DNA of 11,481 nucleotides, from contig JAVEEJ010000120.1 of assembly GCA_030840515.1 (NCBI GenBank), positions 1 to 11,481 on the forward strand, read 5' to 3'. Origin of the DNA: Frankiaceae bacterium (GTDB lineage Bacteria; Actinomycetota; Actinomycetes; JAVEEJ01). Under the pieces are notes generated by a model. The model did not search any database. It was not told where the DNA came from and saw only the letters and a list, made by a program, of their open reading frames with translations. Shown one piece after another: positions 1 through 6,152 of this stretch. The translations under genes were made by a program, and so were the position numbers. Numbering within the stretch: position 1 is the first letter of the stretch; the number at the start of each line of letters is the position of its first letter.

Positions 1-681
1 CTCAGCGACCGCTACGGCGTAGCGGCGGTCGACACCGAGCAGGCCGCCGAGCGCGCCGACACTCTCGTCATCGCGGTCAAGCCGCAGGACATGGGCGCCC
101 TTCTGGACGAGCTCGCCCCGGTCCTGCCTGCCGACAAGCTCGTCGTGTCGATGGCCGCGGGCATCACCACCGAGTTCATCGAGAAGCGGCTGCCCGACGG
201 TGTGCCCGTCGTACGCGTCATGTCCAACACCCCCGTCCTCGTGGACGAGGCGATGTCGGCTGTGTCGGCCGGCTCGCACGCCGAGGAGGAGCACCTCGAG
301 CGCACCGAGGAGCTGCTCCGCCACGTGGGCAAGGTGCTGCGGGTGCCGGAGTCTCAGCAGGACGCGGTGACTGCGCTGTCCGGCAGTGGGCCGGCGTACT
401 TCTTCTTCCTTGTCGAGGCGATGACCGACGCCGGCATCCTGCTCGGACTGCCGCGGACGGTGGCGCACGACCTCATCGTGCAGACCGCTATCGGCGCAGC
501 GACCATGCTGCGCGATTCGGGCGAGCACCCCGTGAAGCTGCGTGAAGCGGTCACCTCACCCGCTGGGACCACTATCAGTGCTATCCGCGCGCTAGAGGAC
601 CATGGTGTCCGAGCCGCCTTCCTTGCCGCGTTGGAGGCCGCAAGGGACAGGTCACGAGAGCTGGCAAAAGGGCAGGAATAG
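1..681 (+). CDS. proC: Pyrroline-5-carboxylate reductase, 5'-truncated by the window edge
   Basis: This enzyme catalyses the last step of proline synthesis, the NAD(P)H-dependent reduction of pyrroline-5-carboxylate in the cytoplasm. The frame is open from base 1 and gives 226 residues; the family is about 270, so roughly 45 N-terminal residues, including the Rossmann glycine motif, lie outside the window. Visible family marks are VKPQ closing the dinucleotide-binding half, SNTP (MPNTP in many homologues), the ALSGSGPAYFF segment that starts the all-helical dimerisation domain, and the C-terminal signature TSPAGTT, where many homologues have SPGGTT. Translation ends at TAG 679-681. The next gene starts 132 bases later behind its own possible control region, so cotranscription is uncertain. 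The identification is secure; only the start is missing. Confidence 0.97.
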   Translation, partial: LSDRYGVAAVDTEQAAERADTLVIAVKPQDMGALLDELAPVLPADKLVVSMAAGITTEFIEKRLPDGVPVVRVMSNTPVLVDEAMSAVSAGSHAEEEHLERTEELLRHVGKVLRVPESQQDAVTALSGSGPAYFFFLVEAMTDAGILLGLPRTVAHDLIVQTAIGAATMLRDSGEHPVKLREAVTSPAGTTISAIRALEDHGVRAAFLAALEAARDRSRELAKGQE

Positions 682-686
682 GGCGT

Positions 687-723
687 CTGCTGCGTGCTCT
701 ACTCCGTTCGGAGCAGCGTGCAG
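687..723 (+). terminator. Weak hairpin downstream of proC
   Basis: An outer stem CTGC (687-690) with GCAG (720-723) and an inner stem TGCTC (695-699) with GAGCA (711-715) can form, with unpaired bases between them. It begins six bases after the proC stop codon. There is no T-tract. The position fits a terminator but the structure is modest, so this is a tentative call. Confidence 0.3.
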
Positions 724-760
724 ATGACTACCTCTAGCCATCTAGTCAGACGCATCTGAC
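721..760. promoter_or_regulatory. Overlapping inverted repeats before the exported-protein cassette
   Basis: Two mutually exclusive stems share bases. TGACTA (725-730) pairs with TAGTCA (743-748), while GTCAGA (745-750) pairs with TCTGAC (755-760) across a 4-base loop. CAGATG (721-726) is also the reverse complement of CATCTG (753-758). The region is 54-93 bases upstream of the TasA-like start. It could be an operator with nested dyads or, if transcribed, alternative RNA hairpins. I could not identify convincing -35/-10 boxes, so the promoter itself is unplaced. Confidence 0.4.
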
Positions 761-813
761 CCGATCAACTCTGTGTCCGATCCCGCTGGGGGGTCGGGGC
801 AGAGGAGCACCTG

Positions 814-1458
814 ATGGGCAAGCGGGCGAAGGCACGTACCTCGACTCGGGCCAAGGTTCTGGCGACAGTCGCGGTCATCGGGGGAACAGCAGGGATCGCA
901 GGGCTCGGCACCTTCGGTACCTTCACCAGCACTACGGCTGCGCAGAGCTCGACGCACTCGACGGGTACCGTCGTGCTCGACTACGGCGCCGGCGGCACCA
1001 CCAATCGCCTGACCACGGGCGCCAGCCTGCTGGCCGCGGGCGACACACAGCAGCGAGGGTTCACCCTTCGCAACAGCGGCTCGCTCGACTACGCCAGCGT
1101 CAAGGCGAACCTGTCCGCCAGCACGTCGAGCCTGCTCGACACCGATGCCACCAACGGTCTGAGCCTCAAGATCGAGAAGTGCTCCGGGGTCGGTTGGGTT
1201 GAGAGCCTCGTCACGCCCTACACGTACACCTGCGCAGGCACCGTCACCACGGTGCTGGCAGACACCCCGGTGGCGACCCTGATCGCCGCCAGCGGCGGAA
1301 GCGCAGTCACCGGCCTGGCCTCGACGACGAGCGGCTCGAGCGACAGCCTTCGCGCCACGTGGACGCTGCCCTCGGGCGCCGCGAACTCGGTGCAGGGCCT
1401 CTCCAGCACGTTGGTCCTCGACTTCACCGCAACGCAGCGGGCTGCGACCAGCAAGTAG
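814..1458 (+). CDS. TasA/camelysin-like exported protein with alternate (SipW-type) signal peptide
   Basis: This is a predicted secreted or matrix/fibre-type protein of 214 residues. Residues 1-14 are basic, about 15-33 form a hydrophobic segment, and GTFGTFTSTTAAQSS (32-46) matches the alternate signal-peptide pattern of SipW substrates (GTxAxFSDT-like followed by a Ser/Thr-rich stretch) rather than the usual AXA ending. The mature part is rich in Ser, Thr, Ala and Gly, with alternating beta-type patterns and two cysteines (C123, C140) that could form a disulphide. A good ribosome site (AGGAG 803-807) lies 6 bases before the ATG. A SipW-type peptidase gene follows immediately and a second exported protein follows that. 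TasA and camelysin form biofilm fibres or act at the cell surface in Bacillus; a matrix role here is inference from the signal type and context. Confidence 0.75.
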   Translation: MGKRAKARTSTRAKVLATVAVIGGTAGIAGLGTFGTFTSTTAAQSSTHSTGTVVLDYGAGGTTNRLTTGASLLAAGDTQQRGFTLRNSGSLDYASVKANLSASTSSLLDTDATNGLSLKIEKCSGVGWVESLVTPYTYTCAGTVTTVLADTPVATLIAASGGSAVTGLASTTSGSSDSLRATWTLPSGAANSVQGLSSTLVLDFTATQRAATSK

Positions 1459-1461
1459 TCG

Positions 1462-2091
1462 ATGGCGACCTCGTCACTGACGTCGGGGCGGCGGTGGGGA
1501 ACTCCCCACCGCCGCTCCGGCGCGTCTGCGCGTGGGGCACATCGGCGCCCTGAGCCGCTTCAGAGCTTGGCCGCGCACCGCGTGGTCGGCCTGCTTGACC
1601 TCATCGCCCACTGCACCCTGCTCGCGGCGATGCTGCTGGGCGTGCTCGGGTTCCTGTTCCTCGGGGTCGGTCCGCGGACGGGCACCTACCGCACTGTGAC
1701 CATGCTCACCGGCTCCATGCGCCCGACGTACCCCGTGGGCTCCGTGCTGGTCGACCGGCCACAGCCCACGAGCAGCCTCCAGGTGGGACAGGTCCTCACG
1801 TACGCGATCCCCACGGACGACCACCGCGTGGTCTCGCACCGCGTGATCAGCGTCAAGCAGGACGGGGAGGGCGCGTACCTCATCCGCACCAAGGGCGACG
1901 CCAACAACGGCCCAGACCCTTGGGTGGCACGCGTCACCGATCAACGGGTCTGGACCGCCCGTGGGGTCATCCCGCACGCCGGCTCGTTGATCCTGACGCT
2001 GCGCGGACCCCACGCCAAGACGTTGGCGCTCTACGTCATACCGGCGATCTGCGCGCTCTGGACGCTCGTCGGAGTGTGGCGAAGGTCATGA
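1462..2091 (+). CDS. SipW/ER-type signal peptidase I
   Basis: This membrane serine protease is predicted to remove the alternate signal peptides of its neighbours. Numbered from ATG 1462 (209 residues), there is a transmembrane segment at about 43-69, box B GSMRPTYPVGS with the nucleophile Ser85, box C DDHRVVSHRV with His126 in place of the usual bacterial Lys, box D TKGDANN with Asp146, and a second membrane segment at about 187-205. The Ser/His arrangement is that of SipW and the eukaryotic ER/archaeal peptidases. The start is uncertain. ATG 1462 is 3 bases after the previous stop but has no ribosome site, and it would make an Arg-rich leader through a 19-pair hairpin. TTG 1567 or GTG 1582, just before the first membrane helix, are alternatives. 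The 3' end overlaps the next gene by 4 bases (ATGA). Confidence 0.9.
   Translation: MATSSLTSGRRWGTPHRRSGASARGAHRRPEPLQSLAAHRVVGLLDLIAHCTLLAAMLLGVLGFLFLGVGPRTGTYRTVTMLTGSMRPTYPVGSVLVDRPQPTSSLQVGQVLTYAIPTDDHRVVSHRVISVKQDGEGAYLIRTKGDANNGPDPWVARVTDQRVWTARGVIPHAGSLILTLRGPHAKTLALYVIPAICALWTLVGVWRRS
1481..1522 (+). terminator. Very strong hairpin between the TasA-like gene and the peptidase gene
   Basis: Bases 1481-1499 pair with 1504-1522 across an AACT tetraloop: 19 consecutive pairs, of which two are G-U (1487-1516 and 1483-1520). It starts 22 bases after the TasA-like stop codon, the usual place for an intrinsic terminator, but no T-tract follows. It lies inside the reading frame of the peptidase if that gene starts at ATG 1462. 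It probably acts as a partial terminator or 3'-end stabiliser that raises the level of the structural protein over the downstream genes. Confidence 0.75.
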
Positions 2092-2504
2092 CCCGCAAGC
2101 TGCTGATCGCGCTCCCCATGGCGCTGCTCCTGATCCCGGGAGTGGCGCTGGCGGCGTTCACGTCGAGGACCGCCTCGCAGAGCGCCACCTTCTCCACCCT
2201 GAGCATCGCGCCGGTGACGAACCTGCAGGCGACCGCGTCCTGCGGTCCCGCCCTGTCGCTGACGGCGAAGGTGGTGCTGACGTGGACGGGTACGACGACG
2301 TCGGGAGCGACAAGCTATGAGATCCGCCGGCGCCTGGTCGCCGTGACGACGGCTGTCGGCACCGTGTCGATCGGCACCAACACCTTCACCAACTCGGGGC
2401 TGCCCGTGGCCACGACCTACGGCTACCGCGTGCGGACGTTCCGCGGCACCTGGTTCGCGGACTCCTCCGAAGTCGTGGTGACCACCCCGACCATCTGCAC
2501 CTAA
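2088..2504 (+). CDS. Small exported fibronectin-III-like protein, second candidate SipW-type substrate
   Basis: This is a 138-residue exported protein. The start ATG 2088 overlaps the peptidase stop (ATGA) and has GAAGG at 2081-2085, which favours it over in-frame codons further upstream. Residues 5-22 are hydrophobic, followed by LAAFTSRTASQSATFSTL (21-38), the same alternate signal pattern (AxF-S/T, then Ser/Thr) as in the TasA-like protein. Residues about 43-134 read as one fibronectin type III fold: PVTNLQAT, VVLTWT, SYEIRR, then GLPVATTYGYRVR and a final SSEVVVTT strand. C52 and C137 flank the domain and could be bridged. Placement directly behind the peptidase suggests a minor subunit or surface partner of the TasA-like protein; that role is inferred. 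acuC starts only 25 bases downstream. Confidence 0.82.
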   Translation: MTRKLLIALPMALLLIPGVALAAFTSRTASQSATFSTLSIAPVTNLQATASCGPALSLTAKVVLTWTGTTTSGATSYEIRRRLVAVTTAVGTVSIGTNTFTNSGLPVATTYGYRVRTFRGTWFADSSEVVVTTPTICT

Positions 2505-2529
2505 CGACCCATCCGAGCACAATGCGCAC

Positions 2530-3600
2530 ATGAGCGAGCGCGTGCTGGTCATCGAAGACCCGGCGCTCGCCGCCTATGACTTCGGACCCAGTCACCCGCT
2601 CGCCCCGGTCCGGGTGGAGCTCACGATGGCGCTGGCCCGTGCGCTCGGCGTACTCGATGCCGTCACTGTCGAACCCGCTCCCGTCGCCTCCGACGCGCAG
2701 ATCGAGCTCGTCCACGACCGCGACTACGTCGAGGCGGTGCGGCGGGCGGGGACTGCGCCGCTGTGCGCGGACCTGGCGCGGCAGCTGGGGACGCCGGACA
2801 ACCCGGTCTTCGAGGGGATGCACGAGGCAAGCGCCCGGGTGGTGGGCGCGAGCGTTCGCTGCGCCGAGGCGGTGCTGTCCGGTGAGGTGGAGCACGCGGT
2901 CAACGTGTACGGCGGTCTGCACCACGCCATGCGCGGGCACGCGTGGGGCTTCTGCGTCTACAACGACCCGGCGGTGGCCATCGCGCGGATGCTCGAGCTG
3001 GGAGAGAGGCGGATCGCGTACGTCGACGTCGACGTGCACCACGGCGACGGCGTGGAGGCCGCCTTCCGAGACGACGACCGGGTGCTCACGATCAGCCTCC
3101 ACGAGTCGGGGCGCTACCTGTTCCCCGGCACCGGCTTCCCCGACCCCGACCACCCGCTGTCGGTCAACGTGCCACTGGAGATGGGCACGGGCGACGCGGC
3201 CTGGCACGACGCCTTCGAGTCCGTGGTCCCGGGCGAGCTGGCCGCCTTTCGCCCGGAGGTGCTGGTCAGCCAGCACGGGTGCGACAGCCACATGCTCGAC
3301 CCGCTCGCCCACCTCGCGCTCACCGTGGACGGTCAGGGGGCGGCTGCGGTGCGGCTGCACGACCTGGCGCACGAGCTGTGCGGCGGGCGGTGGGTGGCCC
3401 TCGGAGGCGGCGGCTACGAGCGCGCGCAGGTCGTCCCCCGGGCGTGGACCCACCTGCTCGCGGTTGCAGCCGGGCGTCCGGTGGACCCGTCCACCCCGAC
3501 CCCCGAGGAGTGGCGGGCGCTGGTGACCCGTCTCACCGGCGAGCTCCCGCCCACCCGAATGGGGGACCTTGTCGCACCATCTTCCCCAGGAGTCACATGA
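2530..3600 (+). CDS. acuC: AcuC-type deacetylase (histone deacetylase superfamily)
   Basis: This is a zinc-dependent lysine deacetylase of 356 residues. In Bacillus AcuC deacetylates and so reactivates acetyl-CoA synthetase; the substrate here is unknown. The full fold is present: GPSHPLAPVR near the start, GGLHHA with the catalytic His pair (131-132), FCVYNDPAVAI, YVDVDVHHGDG carrying zinc ligands D168 and H170, SLHESGRYLFPGTG, then SQHGCDSHMLDPLAHL with the third probable ligand D257, and GGGGYE near the end. ATG 2530 has no clear ribosome site. CACAAT at 2518-2523, 6 bases before it, resembles a -10 box, so a leaderless transcript is possible as well as read-through from the upstream cassette, 25 bases away. 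No acuA/acuB or acs gene is in the window. The stop overlaps a possible small ORF (ATGA). Confidence 0.95.
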   Translation: MSERVLVIEDPALAAYDFGPSHPLAPVRVELTMALARALGVLDAVTVEPAPVASDAQIELVHDRDYVEAVRRAGTAPLCADLARQLGTPDNPVFEGMHEASARVVGASVRCAEAVLSGEVEHAVNVYGGLHHAMRGHAWGFCVYNDPAVAIARMLELGERRIAYVDVDVHHGDGVEAAFRDDDRVLTISLHESGRYLFPGTGFPDPDHPLSVNVPLEMGTGDAAWHDAFESVVPGELAAFRPEVLVSQHGCDSHMLDPLAHLALTVDGQGAAAVRLHDLAHELCGGRWVALGGGGYERAQVVPRAWTHLLAVAAGRPVDPSTPTPEEWRALVTRLTGELPPTRMGDLVAPSSPGVT

Positions 3601-3746
3601 GCACTACCCTTGGTGACCAGTCGCACGTGCGCGTCCACGTTGCCGGTGGGGAAGCCGGCACCCGACACGTGCTGAGGGTCGGTCAGTCATGGCAGCAGCA
3701 CGGGGTGGGGACGGACAGAGCGACGAACGACCGCTCGGCGAGCTGA
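3597..3746 (+). CDS. Possible 49-residue ORF overlapping acuC and the HTH gene
   Basis: The ATG at 3597 overlaps the acuC stop (ATGA) and is preceded by a good ribosome site, AGGAG at 3588-3592, spaced 4 bases away, which no other gene explains. The frame runs 49 codons with no recognisable domain; the peptide is hydrophilic (His, Gly, Arg, Ser). Its last 58 bases overlap the HTH gene in another frame. It also contains a short hairpin, TGCCGG (3641-3646) with CCGGCA (3655-3660). It may be a small protein, a coupled leader peptide for the HTH gene, or the remnant of a gene. Confidence is low because composition alone cannot separate these. Confidence 0.35.
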   Translation: MSTTLGDQSHVRVHVAGGEAGTRHVLRVGQSWQQHGVGTDRATNDRSAS

Positions 3747-3916
3747 GGTTCCTCACGGTGGCCGAGGTGGCCGCCGTGATGAGGGTGTCCAAGATGACGG
3801 TCTACCGACTGGTTCACGACGCCAAGATCCCCGCCGTCCGGGTCGGCAAGTCCTTCCGGGTTCCGGAGACGGCAGTGCACGACTACCTGCAGAACGCCTT
3901 CGTCGAAGCCGGCTGA
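3689..3916 (+). CDS. Excisionase/BldC-like helix-turn-helix regulator
   Basis: This is a small DNA-binding protein of 75 residues with one MerR/excisionase-type winged helix. FLTVAEVAAVMRVSKMTVYRL (about 21-41) is the helix-turn-helix, and IPAVRVGKSFRVPETAVHDYL (about 47-67) is the wing and closing helix typical of this family. ATG 3689 is chosen because GAGGG at 3674-3678 lies about 10 bases upstream and the family is usually 65-80 residues. A similar HTH gene directly precedes the tiny ribosomal-protein gene in mycobacteria (Rv0500A) and, as I recall, in Streptomyces, where it is reported as a BldD target (bdtA). It is probably a transcription factor rather than a phage excisionase, since no integrase is nearby. 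Its targets are unknown. Confidence 0.92.
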   Translation: MAAARGGDGQSDERPLGELRFLTVAEVAAVMRVSKMTVYRLVHDAKIPAVRVGKSFRVPETAVHDYLQNAFVEAG

Positions 3917-3930
3917 CGCCCGCCTCGGTC

Positions 3931-3948
3931 CCGGGCGGCTGCGCCCGG
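3931..3948 (+). terminator. GC hairpin after the HTH gene
   Basis: CCGGGCG (3931-3937) and CGCCCGG (3942-3948) form a perfect 7-pair stem with the loop GCTG. It begins 14 bases after the HTH stop codon. No T-run follows, which is common for actinobacterial terminators. It may separate the HTH gene from the bS22 gene. Confidence 0.55.
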
Positions 3949-4017
3949 TAGCCTGTGCCCTTCGATGTCGGCGGGTCCGTCGACCATCAGGTGTCTAGAC
4001 GCGAAGAGGGTCGCACT

Positions 4018-4116
4018 GTGGGCTCGGTCATCAAGAAGCGCCGCAAGCGGATGGCGAAGAAGAAGCACCGCAAGCTGCTGAAGAAGACCCGCGTCCAGCG
4101 GCGCAACAAGAAGTAG
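4018..4116 (+). CDS. Small ribosomal subunit protein bS22 (AURKAIP1/COX24-domain protein)
   Basis: This is a 32-residue, extremely basic protein beginning MGSVIKKRRKRMAKKKHRK and ending RVQRRNKK. The length and the KKRRKRMAKKKHRK core are diagnostic of the tiny actinobacterial protein that binds the small ribosomal subunit (bS22; Rv0500B in M. tuberculosis), related to the mitochondrial AURKAIP1/COX24 domain. The start is GTG 4018, with AAGAGGG at 4004-4010 as ribosome site, 7 bases away. It lies between the HTH gene and the SDR gene, the same order as in mycobacteria. It is easily missed by gene callers because of its size. Confidence 0.95.
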   Translation: MGSVIKKRRKRMAKKKHRKLLKKTRVQRRNKK

Positions 4117-4132
4117 CGCTGACAGGCCTGCC

Positions 4133-5188
4133 ATGGCTGCTGACGGCGTGACGCCGCCGCGGGTCGTCCTGGTCACGGGCGTGTCGCGCTACCTCGGCGA
4201 ACGCCTCGCCTCGATCCTCTCGGACGACCCCTCCATCGAGCAGGTCATCGGTGTCGACGTCGTGCCACCACGGGGCGACCTCGGCCGCACCGAGTTCGTC
4301 CGGGCCGACATCCGCAACCCGATTATCGCGAAGGTGATCGCCTCGGCGGACGTCGACACGGTCGTGCACATGAACGTGATCGCCACCCCGCTCGGAGCGG
4401 GTGGGCGCAGCGCGATGAAGGAGATCAACGTCATCGGCACGATGCAGCTGCTTGCTGCGTGCCAGAAGGCGCCGAGCGTGCGCAAGCTGGTGGTGAAGTC
4501 GACCTCCGCCGTTTACGGGTCGTCGCCGCGTGACCCGGCGCTCTACTCCGAGGACATGGAGCCCAAGGCCCTGCCGCGGTCGGGCTACGCCAAGGACGCG
4601 GTCGAGGTGGAGGGCTACGTGCGCGGCTTCGGCCGCCGCCGCCCTGACGTCGCCACGACGCTGCTGCGGTTCTCCAACTTCATCGGCCCTCGGATCGAGA
4701 CGCCTCTGACGCGCTACTTCGCGTTGCCCGTGGTCCCGCGCGTCCTCGGCTTCGACCCGCGCGTGCAGCTCATCCACGAGGACGACGGCGTCGAGGTGCT
4801 CCGCATGGCCGCGCTGGAGAACCACGCAGGCACGTTCAACGTCGGAGGCGCCGGCGTGCTGCTGCTCTCGCAGGCCGTGCGCCGCGCCGGGCGTCCCTCG
4901 GTGCCAATCGTGGAGCCGGCGGTCAACCTCACCGGGCAGCTGTTCCGCCGGGCAGGGTTGGTGGACTTCTCACCCGAGCAGTTGCGCTTCCTCGAGCACG
5001 GCCGGGCCATGGACACCACGCGGCTGAGGACCGTGTTCGGCTACGAGCCGTCGTACTCGACCGTGGAGGCCTTCGACGACTTCGTGCGAGGCCGGAGCCT
5101 GCGGCCCTACCTGCCGAAGCGCGGCCTGGCCGACATCGAGGCGACGCTGGGCGCTGTGCTGACCCGGAGGAGGACCGTCGGTGGCTGA
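4133..5188 (+). CDS. Extended SDR, NAD-dependent epimerase/dehydratase-like (GalE2-type)
   Basis: This is a 351-residue Rossmann-fold protein of the extended SDR class. VVLVTGVSRYLG (11-22) is the nucleotide-binding turn, but the middle glycine of GxxGxxG is Arg19. The cofactor acidic position is in GVDVV; FVRADIRN and VVHMNVIATP follow the usual SDR order. VKSTSAVYG supplies the active-site Ser/Thr strand. The expected YxxxK reads SGYAKDAVE: Tyr152 is followed by Lys154 instead of Lys156. LRFSNFIGPR and a C-terminal substrate-type domain complete it. In M. tuberculosis the equivalent position is occupied by galE2 (Rv0501) followed by an acyltransferase-like gene (Rv0502), as here. The substrate is unknown and catalysis is uncertain given the motif changes. 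It overlaps the next gene by 8 bases, implying translational coupling. Confidence 0.88.
   Translation: MAADGVTPPRVVLVTGVSRYLGERLASILSDDPSIEQVIGVDVVPPRGDLGRTEFVRADIRNPIIAKVIASADVDTVVHMNVIATPLGAGGRSAMKEINVIGTMQLLAACQKAPSVRKLVVKSTSAVYGSSPRDPALYSEDMEPKALPRSGYAKDAVEVEGYVRGFGRRRPDVATTLLRFSNFIGPRIETPLTRYFALPVVPRVLGFDPRVQLIHEDDGVEVLRMAALENHAGTFNVGGAGVLLLSQAVRRAGRPSVPIVEPAVNLTGQLFRRAGLVDFSPEQLRFLEHGRAMDTTRLRTVFGYEPSYSTVEAFDDFVRGRSLRPYLPKRGLADIEATLGAVLTRRRTVGG
5166..5173 (+). promoter_or_regulatory. Ribosome binding site that fixes the acyltransferase GTG start
   Basis: GGAGGAGG, 7 bases before GTG 5181 and inside the end of the SDR gene. It is one of the best Shine-Dalgarno matches in the window and supports the GTG start despite the 8-base overlap. 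Confidence 0.85.
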
Positions 5189-6140
5189 GGCGAGGGTGAT
5201 CCCGATCGACGGGCGGCCCGCACCGCGTCGCCGACCAGCCAGCGAGTCGGCCCAGGGGTCCAAGCGCCCCGACGCCGTCGCGCATGAGCCAGCGGTGGCA
5301 GCCGACTGGGAGCGCAAGGTCGCCGGCGCGCTCGCCTTCGTGCGCCGACGCATCACCGGTGACTACGCGGTCGACGAGTTCGGCTTCGATGCCGACCTCA
5401 ACGACAACGTCCTGATGGCCCTGATGCGCCCGCTGTATGACAAGTGGTTCAGGGTCGAGACGCGCGGCCTGGACAACATCCCCGACACAGGCGCTGCGCT
5501 CGTCGTCGCCAACCACTCCGGGACCGTGCCGCTCGACTCGCTGATGACCCAGCTCGCGCTTCTCGACCACCACCCCGCGCGGCGGCATCTGCGGATGCTC
5601 GGCGCAGACCTGGTCTTCCAGATGCCGTTCATCGCGCCGCTCGCCCGCAAGAGCGGAGCGACGCTCGCGTGCGCGCCGGACGCCGAGCGGCTGCTCTCCG
5701 GCGGCGAGCTGGTCGGAGTCTGGCCCGAGGGGTTCAAGGGGATCGGCAAGCCGTTCAGCGAGCGCTACAAGCTGCAGCGCTTCGGTCGCGGTGGCTTCGT
5801 CAGCGCCGCACTGCGGATGGGCGCGCCGATCATCCCGTGCTCGATCGTCGGTGCCGAGGAGATCTACCCGATCATCGGCAACGCCAAGACGCTGGCGCGC
5901 ATCCTCGGCGTGCCCTACATACCGATCACGCCGTTCTTCCCGTTGCTCGGTCCGCTCGGCGCGATCCCGCTGCCGTCGAAGTGGATCATCGAGTTCGGCG
6001 AGCCGATCGACACCTCCGAGCTGGGCAGTGCCGCAGCCGACGATCCGATGCTCGTGTTCAACCTCACCGACCAGGTCCGCGAGACGATCCAGCAGACGCT
6101 CTACAACCTGCTCATCCAGCGCCGCAGCGTCTTCTTCTAG
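5181..6140 (+). CDS. Lysophospholipid acyltransferase-family protein (PlsC domain)
   Basis: This is a probable membrane-associated glycerolipid acyltransferase of 319 residues. The first ~45 residues are polar and Arg/Pro-rich. The acyltransferase domain spans about 85-285: NHSGTVPLD (111-119) is motif 1, with His112 and Asp119 separated by six residues rather than the classical four, as in MGAT-like members of the superfamily. VGVWPEGFKGIGKPF (178-192) is motif 3, and GAPIIPCSIVGAEEIYP is the following strand. The start GTG 5181 is set by a strong ribosome site and overlaps the SDR gene, so the two are almost certainly one transcript. The pairing resembles Rv0501-Rv0502 of mycobacteria and suggests a joint role in a lipid or glycolipid, but the acyl acceptor cannot be read from sequence. 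Confidence 0.9.
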   Translation: MAEARVIPIDGRPAPRRRPASESAQGSKRPDAVAHEPAVAADWERKVAGALAFVRRRITGDYAVDEFGFDADLNDNVLMALMRPLYDKWFRVETRGLDNIPDTGAALVVANHSGTVPLDSLMTQLALLDHHPARRHLRMLGADLVFQMPFIAPLARKSGATLACAPDAERLLSGGELVGVWPEGFKGIGKPFSERYKLQRFGRGGFVSAALRMGAPIIPCSIVGAEEIYPIIGNAKTLARILGVPYIPITPFFPLLGPLGAIPLPSKWIIEFGEPIDTSELGSAAADDPMLVFNLTDQVRETIQQTLYNLLIQRRSVFF

Positions 6141-6152
6141 CGGTCTCGTGAG

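Noticed and set aside
2386..3453. 355-codon open frame on the minus strand
   Set aside because: It is antisense to acuC, whose active-site motifs are intact; composition is typical of a shadow frame.
3689..3916. Phage or integrative-element excisionase
   Set aside because: The HTH resembles excisionases, but no integrase, attachment repeat or other mobile gene is present and the position next to bS22 is a conserved chromosomal one.
3949..3954. TAGCCT as a -10 box for the bS22 gene
   Set aside because: It would sit directly on the end of the terminator-like hairpin, with no acceptable -35 and a start far from GTG 4018; too weak to annotate.
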